NCBI RefSeq assembly: GCF_021018895.1
Contig: NC_079377.1
Span: 7,446,501 to 7,510,500 of the forward strand
From: Seriola aureovittata
Lineage: Eukaryota > Chordata > Actinopteri > Carangiformes > Carangidae
Reading direction: 5' to 3'
Length of the DNA stretch: 64,000 bases
The first letter of the stretch is position 1. The number at the start of each line of letters is the position of its first letter. Shown piece after piece: positions 23,545-36,100 of the stretch. The notes under the pieces are model-generated. The model saw nothing but the letters and a program-made list of their open reading frames with translations. It was not told the origin of the DNA and searched no databases. Made by a program: the position numbers and the translations under genes.

Positions 23545-25689
23545 TGACCCTATGCTTCAGCAATCTGCCCATTATAGGTTAAAAATGTTTTCAGAGGCAT
23601 TTCAGTTCTAACCCTTCCTTAGTGGGAGGATAATGAATGTATTTTCTCATGATATCTTAACACATCAGGTTATGTAGCACTCTGAAACTAACGATGGGGT
23701 CAGTTTTATCGCTACAGTGTAGCCTGTCTCAGTTCACAAATAGCCTATACAAGGGTAAATTTGTCTCCAGATGAAGTGGAGGGGCCTCAAATGAATCATG
23801 TCTGCCGCCTGTGTGGTCATAACAGATAACACGTCTATTAAAGTTGAACTGGCACTTTTCCTCTGCACACCATTAACAACAGCAAGGAGAAGTTTCCACA
23901 GAGATTTGATGGCATGCGATACTAAAGCCACCCCCTAAAGGCTTGCTGGCCCCTCTTCAGCACTCTGCACCCTGGCCCCAGCTCTCTCTCCATTAATTGC
24001 TCAACAGCACTCTTTCATCTCCTTTAACTTGATCCAAAACAAATAACATTACGCTGCACATTATGATTAAACAATGTGCTTGGTTTGGTCCCCCCATACA
24101 ACTTCTGCTTGGGCCTTATATTAAAAGCGCCTGTTTCAGATCAATAATGATATAGGTTTAGTGTTGATTCTAGATGATCAGGAGGTATGAGCTGAATATA
24201 TACATTTACATTACTTTGCATTTTGTAGGGATATTTCCCAATGTGGATTAAACCAATAGTAACTCAAATTTTGAAGTAGGAAAGCTTCTTTTTATTACAG
24301 TTTCTGTGATAGAAAGTATGATAACATGAAGGTACATAAGAGAATATCAGTGAAAGATCTTCAGTTAAGATTTTTATGTCATTTAAGAATCTCATGGGGG
24401 AGCAATAATCTCTATATATATCCAACAATACTGAGAACTACTCTGTATCTTACCCTTTTATCTGTGTTTAGGCAATATACTGAGTCATTTTTGCTGCCTG
24501 ACAAAATTTCAGAATGCCCATATGTTCCCATTCTTTTCCCTGAAGAAAGAAAGACAGCAGTGATTATTGTGGACTTGATTTGCAGCCGTGAGACCTAAAC
24601 ATGTACTAAAAATATCTCTTGAGCAGAAAATGGCCTCTGATTAAATATTCTGTTATTTAACCCAATAGAGAGTTTGTACTTGTCCAGAAATTTGCAGCAA
24701 AACACAACTGAGAAAAAGGTGTTAGATTCCAAGCAGTCAAACAGAGAGAAATCTGCTATAGAACCATGTAAGGGACACTAATTTCTTCACTGCCACTAGC
24801 CACTAGTCTGCAGACATTTTGTCATATCATTTCATAACATAAGCTTTTCCAGCAAATGCACACTTTTGTAGCAAGTCAGTTAATATTACTGAGATATTTT
24901 TCACATACAGAATCATACTGACCATAGGTATGGTCAATAAGTAGGCTATTATTTCATGTTTTTTATATAAACCTATAAACCCTAGTATAGGGTTTCTATA
25001 GTACAGCTAGAGACAATCCTGGAAAAGTCCCCCACTGTTTCATGGTTTCCCTATCTAAACTGTCTGGAACCACATTCAGTAAGATGTCAGTAACTAAATA
25101 ATAAAAAAGATGAAACTAATTCCAATGAGAGTGTCCACAACAAGGTCTGTGGATAATCTAGAGTAACAGGGCGTAATTTATGGAAAGATATGTTGGTGTA
25201 AAAGAAGAATAAAATAAATAGGTAAAAATAATGTAAATTTTGCATGCTGTGACCACCACAAACACTATACTGTATCCACCCCACATCAGAGAAGACAGAT
25301 ATCTCAGAAGCTGGTAAATGAAAATATATTTCTTTCTAATTTAGTTAACTGGCCCTTTCATTTTAGTGTAGGCTAGTTAATATTAAAGCTTGTTAAAAAC
25401 CCGGGTTAAAACTTGATCAAAAATGTTCTGGACAATGATTGTCTTCTAAGAGTGAGATATGATAGCCACATGAGAATTCAGTGGAGATCTCATGAAATGT
25501 TGTATAACAATGGCCTATATACTTCTTAATTAATAAAAAAGGAAATGTCAAATCGTTTTTAAATTCCTGAATCATGTACGTTTTCAATCCAATTTATTCG
25601 TTTTTGTGTGTATGCATTTTGTGTATGCATGTCCTTGCACTTGCAAACGTATTTCAATTTAATTTTTTCCAACAATATCTAAGTTTTTG

Positions 25690-25942
25690 TGCAGCTTCAT
25701 CCACGTGTACCAATGTTTGCATTGAACGCACTTCCTTAGCAACGTGTATCTGAACCAGGAAGTACTTATGTATGCTGTAGCTAACTAGCTATGGATAGCA
25801 CAGTGGACTGAAAGTGTGTGACAGCAAAGTTTGTCTTAGTTTGATTTATGAGTCCGGCTACCGTTCGTGTGTGTTTAACATATGCCAGGTTACGTCGTGG
25901 TTAGCGGGCGGTTGTGTCGCTGAGAGGAGAGGAGTGAAAAGT
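25690..25942 (+). promoter_or_regulatory. Probable TASP1 promoter and non-coding exon 1
   Basis: This region contains a CACGTG E-box (25702-25707), CTTCCT near 25731 and AGGAAGT near 25757 as an inverted pair of ETS-like cores, and a CpG-rich tract. It ends in a good donor (GTAAGT at 25943), which suggests a non-coding first exon finishing at 25942. Human TASP1 also starts with a non-coding exon. No TATA box is clear; the transcription start is inferred, not seen. Confidence 0.5.
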
Positions 25943-26903
25943 GTAAGTTGAGATGGTTTTGTTTGTTAGCGAGCTGTTAGCTAACAAGCTAACGACACCA
26001 CAAGACTGTTAGCTTGACTTGAGATAACTTATTTGTCTTATATATAATATCATTCTTTATTCGTTAAGTAAAGACGTAACAAAAACTAAGTAAGGCTTGT
26101 TTAATAGCACAAATTGTAAAGTGACATGCGCAATGACACATTCTGTCCAACAGAAATTGTTTGGAAAGTTGATAACGTCAAATTACGTTAACGAGATGGA
26201 TGATATCATTAATGTTTAAGTAAATAATATTAGGTGCTAGCTTTGAATTGTAATGTTGTGGACCATAAATATCATGTTGTCAGATGACATTAGCTACAAG
26301 GTTGGCCGTTAGTTACATGGTCTTTGTACTTGTTAGTTAGTGCTTGAATGTTACTACGTGAATGTAATGTTGTATATTAGTAAATGTAGCCTGTTATTAA
26401 GTATCACAGCTTGCAAATGCTTTTTGTAGCCACTAATGTTTGATTTGATAATATTCACCCACTCTACCCTGCAGATCACTTCAAGTTCTGAGATATTTCA
26501 GCCTGCCTGACACAAACAGCATGTTTAGCTTCCAACCACATTTTTTCAGTGTTGTTCAGGATTAGGGACTGGGAGGACTCCTCCAAAGGTTCAGTTTGAG
26601 TTTCTTGAAGTAGTTCTTGGTGGATTTTGAGGGCTCGGGTTGGGGTGTTGCGAAGTAGTTATTTTTAATTTTAAGTAAAAAAAGATTCATTTTAATGTCT
26701 TTTTGCTGCAGGGGTATTTAGCTCTATTCACTTCAAAAACAACAACGTATGTAATTTATCAAATTTTGCCCAAATTTTTGCATACAACATTGGCTAAGAA
26801 CCACCATGTTGCTTTGCAAGAGTCTCTTTTCATATTGCAAATCAATCAAAAATGTCTTTTTTATTCCTGAGGTGTAATGTTTGTATTTCCTTTTATGTCA
26901 CAG

Positions 26904-27108
26904 GTGTGCCATGAAAATGATTTTCTTACCACTGTCTGATAGGCCATGATAGGCTTATCAAGTTATGCAGGGGTTATGGAAAGTGTAATGAATTCTGCTG
27001 AAGAACAGCAACCCTCCTCTCCCCTGGCCAACGCATGGTCCAAAAAACAGGACTCAAGCAAGAATCAAAAAACAAAAGGTGTTGGTGGATTTGTTTTAGT
27101 GCATGCTG
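26904..27108 (+). CDS. tasp1: TASP1 exon 2: 5'UTR tail, start codon, N-terminus
   Basis: A TTATGTCACAG acceptor opens the exon at 26904 and the coding part starts at ATG 26946. It encodes a variable Ser/Gln-rich N-terminus and then GGFVLVHAG, ending in phase 1 before GTAAGT. Both Met 26946 (context GCCATGA) and Met 26976 (context GTTATGG) are plausible starts. A short upstream ORF occupies 26911-26949. Confidence 0.88.
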
Positions 27109-30100
27109 GTAAGTGTGCATGCTTTACTTAACAAATAGAATGAAGAGAAATAGTAAGCATCCTTCTTTGAGGAGGACAACTATCATCACTTTATGAATGG
27201 TCAAACAACTTTTCCCCATTATTTGCTCTCAGGAGCAGGATACCATTCTGAATCTAAGGCCAAGGAGTACAAGCATGTGTGCAAAAGAGCCTGCCAGCGA
27301 GTAAGTTTACTTTATGGATATTACCATAATAACTTGTATATGTATGTGTATGGAATGTCAGTAAAATATGATTTATTTCAATCCAAATAATTTGGTTCTT
27401 CCCAGTATTCAATCTTTTAAATATTTTCTGAATGCAGAGCAACAGCATGAAATGACACTGGTCAACAATTAAAGTAGCATTTTGGAGCGTTCCTTAAAGA
27501 ATACAATAACGTTGTTTTAACATTGTATTTAAATGTAAATTTAGCTTAAATTAATGCAAAATATTATTACCAAAGAATTCTGCTGTGACCCAAGTATCAA
27601 ACAGAAATAAATGTTTTTTTCTTTATGTCGTAAATATGGAATAAATATGCTTCCATCCATAAAAAGAAGTCAACCCAGTTAGTTAATTTACTTGCTCTGA
27701 CCATAGAATTTGGTCAGATGTCACAACCAATTAGGTAACTGAAAGTCGCTAAATACTGAAGTGTGTTTAAACTTTTCTCTGCTACATTTTTGCACACAGA
27801 TGTGGTCTGCTCTTGTTCTATCAATGGGTCCAGTGTCTTCAGAAAGTGTGTAGTTTTTCCTGACACGTGTCAAATGTTTTGCAAATGATGGATGAGGGGC
27901 ATCTGTGAACAGCTGTCATTCTGTAAATTTTCAGTGGGATTCCAATCTGTGTATTGGCTGTACCACTGAAGCACTTCCATGTTCTTGTTTTAAAGTTATT
28001 CCAGTTTTCATTTGGCTGTATTGAAATAATTTTTGCTTTTGGAAGGGAATTCTTTGTTCTATTGGACTCTAAAGTATGTTCTTATCAAGAATTTACTTGT
28101 ATTCAATTTCATTCATTGTTCCTTCCATCCTTTCAAGTTCCTTACTTCCTTACAACAGAAAAATAACCCCATGGTACTGCCATCACCCTTGCTTTACAAT
28201 AGTTTGAGCTTTTGATAAATGTTAAATCCTCCTTACCTCTCCCATGGAGTTTATGTTTTCAGGTATAGATTTTTGTATTCGTGAGTAGCAGGAAATATAG
28301 GTAATCCAGTAAATGCATTGTAGTGTGATTACGTAGGGGCTAGAAAACAACAAAGTAGTGCCATGGAAAAAGTTAAATAATTAATTTCTGTCCGTATCTT
28401 ATCACAGTGTTACATAACTGACTTTGATGAAAGTACTGTATAAATACTGAAATGAGCATGAGGGTGTATTTGGTGTTTTGACAGGTAAGCTGTTGTGCTT
28501 TCAACAAGATGTCTCCATCTGTCTTTCACAGGCTGTGGACCAGCTCAAAGCTGGGGCACTTGCAGTTGAAGCAGTGGCAGCAGCACTGGTTGAACTTGAG
28601 GTGGGTTGATTATGATCCACGCTTGATGATATGAAGTCAACCTCTATTGACTTTTTTTTTAACTAAATGTAATACCAATCCACATACAGAATATAGAACA
28701 ATTATTTTAGGCCCAGATTGGACTTAAAAAGACAACATCCCAAAAGTGTTCAGTAAGGATGAGAAGCTTCATTTGACATGTGAAGGTGTTTACCTAAAGA
28801 CAGGGTTGGAATAAGAAATAATGACTCTGACAAACTCTGCAGCTGTAAAAATGTACAGACGTGCAGTGTAGAAGTGTTTTTCTAAGATATCAATTAAGGT
28901 TAAACAAGATTAGAATAACCATATGCTCTGTTGTGCAGTCTCTGCACCCAGGCAGATTGAGAACAAGTGTTGTGTAAAAAAGTTATAACTACAGCACAGA
29001 CTCTGTATTGTGTGGGGAAAATGCCGTTACATTAAGACTAAGGACCTTAGTGATCCTTTTTGTCTTGGTTAAACTGTCTACAAAGGAATGACATTCCTTC
29101 AGTATATTAACATTGACAATATGGCTCATCGCAAATAAAGATTTATTCTAGATTCTGCATGTCTTAATTGTTCTCAGGATTCTCCTTTTACAAACGCGGG
29201 CATGGGTTCCAACCTTAATTTGTCTGGAGAAATTGAATGTGATGCAAGCATCATGGACGGGAAGTCACTGCATTATGGAGCTGTAGGCGCTATTAGTGGT
29301 GAGTTACTACATATGTGTTGATATTTATATAAGGCTGCTATGTTGTTGTGGCTGTGAACTTCAGTCAGCTGGAAGTAATGGCAATGAGCCAAGCCTCTAT
29401 CTGTCATAGGTTTTACTGATTTATATTCTACTCTCTCAAAGTCAAAAAGAGATCGCTGGAGAGAATTGGCATCATAAATCCTTACAATGGGGGACCACCC
29501 ATTTTTTACCTTGAGGGCAACCAATAAATAAATAATTTAATTAATTAATAATGTGTTATACTCATATTGTCATACTCACGGTTACTTTTCCATGAAGGCT
29601 TTCAAAAGAACTTTGTATTTATTCCAAACAACAACCCAGGAGTTAAGGCAGCATTGAATGAAATGAATGAAACTTTGTTGGTTTAGAAATGTATACTTAA
29701 ACGTGTGTTTTGTATGGATGTATGTAAGTAGGCTAAAAGCAAACTAGCACTTATAGGTATGCTTGTGTGACAGTGGCAAAAAAGGAAAATGTGCAATACT
29801 ACGTAGTAAACTCTGTGAATACACTGCCTGTGAAAATAACTATATATGTATTACAAAAATGAAAATCGTATTCAGTTCACCGACAGCATCAAACGCAGCA
29901 TACATAGAAAGTTAAGAAAATCCATTATGTTCCCCATATTTGTTTACACTGTAAAATAATCATATGGAATGAACCGCTAGCTCTGTGATAATTCTGACTT
30001 TTCCTTCAGGTATTAAGAACCCAGTGTTAGTTGCAAATCGTCTACTGAGTGAAGCACAGAAAGGGAAACTATCAGCTGGCAGAATACCACCCTGGTGATT

Positions 30101-33100
30101 ATCATGGTTATTAATTATTGTTGTATTGATGTGACTATATCCACATGTTAATTTTTTTTCTTTTTTTAGCTTTTTAGTGGGGCTAGGAGCACATGACTGG
30201 GCTGTCAGCCATGGAATACCACCGTGCCCTTCAGAGAAAATGGCCACCAGTAAGTATTGGCACACTGATTCAGAAATAATTTTCCATCTAAAATGCATTA
30301 TCTGTAGCTGCAAAAATGAATCAAAACACTGTGTTTAAAAAACATAAACTTATGTGGATGCATGAGAAAGAGATTATTTTGTCACACACAGAGTTCAGTT
30401 TATCTGCGTACAAGAGGAACAAGAGAAAGATGGAACTGGCAGAGAAAATGGACATGGGACATAATCAGACAAAGAAAAGAAGACAATCAAGTGAAAATGT
30501 GAGTACTATGTTGTGAGTAAGAACGCTTATTTTAACAGCATTAAGTGTATTCTTTCTCAACTACATCACTTCAGTAAGAATGAACCCATCTCTTCCTGCT
30601 GATTTTGAAGTTGTATTCTTCGCAGTCAACATCATGCTTTTTAATAGGCATAGTTCTGACCAGCTTACCAGGGGCATCACTTGTGCTAAACAAAAATTTC
30701 TGTACTAGTGGTCAGCAAATAGTTGGCCGAATCTGGCCTTGCACCAAAATTTTGGTCTCTCTGGTAAATAAGTTAATTAAGGTAAGTTCTACTGAATACA
30801 CTGAGTGCAGAAAAGAACCAAACTTCGACCATTGCGCCAAAGAAATCAGCTTTCCCCATGGTAGACCACTCTCTAAATTTTGGACAATTGACTCATACTT
30901 GTTACCTGAATCCAAATGCAAAGATCTTTTTATTACACAAGTTCAGTTTTTCTTTGAAATAAACAACTCACCAGATATTGGCAGTGATATACATCAGAGT
31001 CCTTCAAGGCTTAACTTTGCAGACAGATTATTTCTTTTGCCTTCCATTTTAAGAAATCGCAGCAATCCAAATTGACAGAAATATCAGATGCGATCTGAGA
31101 CCTAGACAACCAATATTCAGCTAATCCCTCCGCTACTCTTCATAAAAATGCCTTCAGCTCCAATCTCAATATATAGTTAGGTTGAAAGGCAACTCCTGCA
31201 AATCAAGTAACAGTTCTTTCAGCAAGCGTAGATGACTTGCACCTCTACACTGATCCTTAGAAAAGAACAAAACAAAGAGAATGTAATAACTGTAACAGTA
31301 ATGCAATAATGCAACAAACACTAAAAGAGACGATGTGCTGAGAAGAAACCAGAGGTATTAGGTGTTTAAAAGTTTGTCATATAAAATCAGACTTCAGACT
31401 TAAGTCCTACAAAGGTGAGAAGGGACAGCAGTAGCAACAGTAAGAGTAAGGGTTACACATGCCTCACTCAAAATTCAACATGACTGTGGCTGCATTACTC
31501 AGTCTGTCGAGGCTGTTATTAGTGATGAAATTGGTGTGCTCCTTAAGTCAGTTTTATAATGCTTGCAGCCCATTCAACAGGTTCTTAACCAGATTCTAAG
31601 TTTTGTATGAGGAAATATGTCTTTAGACTGAATTTAACAAGACTAGGTTAAAACCTAATATATGACTGGACCGTGTATGGTCAAGGGACAAAATTGAGGA
31701 AGAGACATACCCTAATTAGCATGGTAATTAGCGACCAATGGTTTAACTTCATCACAAACTCAATATCAAATAGAATATGGTATTTTATACAAGAAAGGAA
31801 TTAAACAACTCTCCACATCTAAGATATCAAGATATATTTTGACAGTTATGATCTCACTTTTCACAGGGTCATGAAATGGCATTACCAGGTTGCACAGATG
31901 GTTCCCAGAAACAACTAAAGTGTTGACAAGAGGTAGTGCAATGTGTTAGTGCCCTGAGCAGCAGAAGTAGAGAGTGGCTTGATGATGAGCTGAGTTGAAA
32001 GTCCCTAGCAGTGGCAGCAGCACGGCAGAGGGTGGGAGAGTTTGTCTTGGTTCAGATGTGAGTTGTGTTAAATGGAGTAAAACGTGTAAATGGCCAAAGC
32101 CTGTAATGCTTCATTGGACCTGTTTTTGAACAGAATTATTGTTTATTTAGTTCAGTCACATCAATCCTCAATATTAATGATATATCCATAAAAACAAAGA
32201 CTAACAACTAAGCTGGACTGTTTGTTGACTTAGGCATGTTCAAGTAATACATGATTGATTTTTGTGTCAAATGGTGAGTTTGCCAAATGAGAGTTTAAGG
32301 TTTGACTTGCCCTCTGTTCTCATTTGTCTCTTACATGTTTACAAAGAACTGCTTGACCCATTAAAGGTTAATATGTGACCATTTGTGCAGTTAAGCTAAC
32401 ACTGACATGGACATATCTGATACTCAGACCATGAGTGTTCACATGCATGCCCTGATCAGAGTTTCAGGGTATTTAACAGGACTTTGGCATCATCCTTATT
32501 GTTCATTTTTACTAGTCAAGAGGAAATAACCAATTTTTTGTATCAAGAATGGCTTTTACTTGTGGAATCAACAAAAAACCTTACTGCATCAAATCTGGTT
32601 ATAATTATCATACGCAGTGTTCTTTTATATGCCTTTGTCTTTTTGCCAAGCAATAAAATCTTTCCATTCTTTTTTTTTGGTGCAATATAAGCACCTGTCT
32701 CATGATGGTGTATCTTTGCTGTATTGTTTAGGAAAATTGAAAGCATATCATTATAATTCCAAAATGCCCTTAAGTTTCACAGTCATTATTTACTGTGGAT
32801 TTTTTCATTCAAGGACAATGATACGGAGTGACAAGAAGTCTTTAGCATTTCGAAATGGCTGGCTCCGGTTCATTTTTACCTCATAATCTTGGAGACAGGA
32901 CTGATTTAGGGGAGCATACAACAGATGAGAAATGCTGTTTCTTTTTTTTTGTCTGCCTCTTCAGTCCAAGGTTCAATGAACTTCCTCAGTTACTGGTAGG
33001 AGTGGAGCTCTGATCATGTATCATGATGGCATTTTACACATTTACCCTGTAGAACTGAATTTATCATGTAGTCTGAGTCATGATGGTTCACAAACAAGTC

Positions 33101-36100
33101 ACTTCCAAAGCAAACTGCAATCAGGGAATGAAAACAGCTGATTGAAATCACAAAAGCACATTTTTTCGATGAAATATGAAGGACAAGTAAGAGTGACACA
33201 TAAATTCCTGCAGTACATAGTAAATTATGCCTCTGCGTTGGCGACAGCCCAGGGCTGTTTACAGCATTATGTCTTCAGGCTGTTCCTCCATCTCGTGAAT
33301 GTGATATCTCAGGAACGCCTTGAAGGAATTTCTTCAAATTTGGTACAAATGTTCACGTGGACTCAAGAATGAACTGATTAGATTTTTGTTTTAAAAGGTC
33401 AAGGTCACTGTGACCGCATGTTTGTCACATTCTTGTGAATGCAATATATCAGGAACACCTGGAGGAAATTTCATTACATCTGGTATCAACGTTTACTTTG
33501 ACTTGGACTTACTTGGATGACCTGATTAGAGATTGGTCAAAGGTCAATGTCAGTTTGAATTTAAAACACTTTTTTTGGCCATAATTGAAGAATTCATTTG
33601 CTTATTTGACACAATTTAACACAAACATTTGATTTCCTGGCCATTATTCAACACTGTAACTCAGGAGTAGAAGGGGGGGATTGCGATCATATTTCCCGCA
33701 ACTTGACCACTTGTGGAGGCACACAACAACCAGGCAGTAATTCTAGTTTTGGAAATGTCCTTAGTCAGAGAAGATATTTCTGCTTCAGAATGTGAATGTT
33801 TGGATTTCTGCTCCTCTGTTTTGCCTGAATTCTCACATGAGAACATTTTCCATTTGAAAATGCCTATTTGTATATATGCATTGTTTTTCTGTTCATGTGA
33901 CTCCTCTACCTACTGTGATGTAGGAAAATGGTTCAGGGTGTCTTGACACTGTGGGAGCCGTGGTGGTAGACCTGGAAGGGAATGTAGCTGCAGCGGTGTC
34001 CAGCGGAGGCCTGGCCATGAAACATTCCGGCAGGGTTGGCCAGGTAGTCAGACCCTCTTTTTTTCTCTGTCCATGTCTTTATCCTCATAACAACTTCATT
34101 AAATAGTAAATTTTTATGTGACTCAAGTAAAGATCAAACTAGGCCTTTGTTTGAGACCACTATCACTGGAAACGTATGTCATGTCATTATTTCAGTGTTT
34201 CCTTTTTTATTTGAATATATTTAGTAACACAATGTATAATTTCTTATTTATTCTGTGAACACAGCCTATACAGTGCTGTATTATGAGAACAAATTATTAA
34301 TGTGCACCTACATGTAGTTTGTGTCAAATTCTAATGATATACTGCTCAGAATAATTGCAGCTGAAAACTAAAAAACAGTTTTTCCCTCCCTAAATGATCT
34401 GAATCTATGGCCCTGCTTATCGACAGGTGGAAAAACACATCAGCACAATACACAACAGGCACTAAATGCTGCTGAAAACAGCACTGATCAATAGTTTTGA
34501 CTTAAAAGCTGAGTTAAATGATTGCTTATCTTGATGGACCTTGAATTGAATTGTCAATCTTGAATTGTTGAATTGTCACTCAACTCTGCTTCTAGCCTGC
34601 TCTGCTTTTTTGCTGCTGTTTTCCTCAGGCAGCCATTTTAAGCAAAAAACAGAAGATTTCAAGGAATAGCAGACAATGAACTGCCGACAGCAGACAGAAA
34701 ATGTTTGATTAGTTGGTGAATAGAGTGAAACATCTCAGCATCTATAGACAGCAGCTGTTTTTCTTAGGTGTTGGTGGAAACCAAAACGGAGCTAAAAAGC
34801 CACCATGTATTGGTTTTACTGGGAAGAGGGAAGTAGACAACATATCAACTACAGAAGATTTGTGTAATTTCAACAGCTGTCTGTGTAGATCACACTGTAT
34901 GAAGCGTGCCAGAGGAAAAAATGATTAGTGTAAATGAACGGGGGCCCTGTGGTGACGTGCATGTATTGGAGTCAGTATGGATTGATACATTTGATTAAAC
35001 AAAAGCGTATCCATGATACAAGCAAGTGTTGAATGTCAAAAATGCTTCAAAAAAAAAGCTTGGTATGTGGATTGTCTTCAAGGGGCCATAAAAACACAAT
35101 GCTAGTGAAAAAAGTTGTTGGCAATTTCTTGCCAGCACATTAAACACTAACAACTTATGAAGGTGATAATGTGCCAGGACTGTGTGTTATGGAGTCTTAT
35201 GCTTTCTAGTGGCCAAAAATGAACTTATCAGTGAAGCTTTAGACAGGATGAAAGCAGCCGATAAGAGTTGCCAGCAAGCATGTGTTACCAAAAGAAGCAC
35301 ACCAGCTTTATTTTCCCTTTGCTGTGTTTTTCTGCTATTGCTGCTGTTTGATGTAATTAACAGAGCTGAACTTTTTTATCTACCACAGTAGAATTCACTC
35401 TGATCATCCTCATGTCGTGTGCCCCATTTTTTAATGGTGATGCAAACCCAACAACCCCAGTAAAACATTTCTGTGCTGGAAGTCTTTTACGTAGAGGCAG
35501 CTGCAGGAAGTTATGAGTTTGCATTAACAGTAACTTAACTGGAAAAAAAAAAAAAATCAGCAGCTTAACAATGGGGGCTGAATAGAATGAGTGAACCAAC
35601 AGGATTTACTGCCTTAACCTCATTAACACTTTTAATGTTAAAAAACCTGAGGCTCAGAGCAATACAGTAGTGAGTATGGCATGCTGTTCAGTGTAGTTAA
35701 TGATGTGGAAATGTAAATTAGGCTGAAATGACCACTCCAGACTTTATTATAGGATTTGAAGTGTTTTTATTTGTACAAGAGCATGCCCTACTCCCAGTTA
35801 TTATTTGAGATTTTTTGCTAAAAAACAAATATTAAACAACAGTATAACTGTGTTGTATCTAAAACGTTCTCTCTTTTCTCAGGCTGCTCATTATGGATGT
35901 GGCTGCTGGGCTGAAAATGCCTGTAACATGAACCCTTACTCTACAGCAGTGAGTACCTCAGGTATACTCCAGCACACTCTCTACAACCGACTTTGCAGTA
36001 CGTGACTTTCCTCTCACCATTAATGTTTACCACCAGCCTGCGTTTTTGTTTTGGAGATGATATGAATCAGAGACAGATATTTAATGTGAGCCTCTTATTT

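Larger units (their letters stand above)
18470..25689. other. Intergenic spacer between divergent MACROD2 and TASP1
   Basis: This is about 7.2 kb of AT-rich DNA without a supportable gene. It contains an AT hairpin (18622-18700), a MITE-like inverted-repeat element (20361-20588), an AACAC repeat (23485-23544) and a GC-richer block at 23760-24130 that looks conserved. Searches by eye for ESF1, NDUFAF5 and SEL1L2 coding segments gave nothing. Confidence 0.7.

Noticed and set aside
29960..30313. 117-codon open frame on the minus strand
   Set aside because: It is antisense to TASP1 exons 6 and 7, which have clear splice sites and family similarity.
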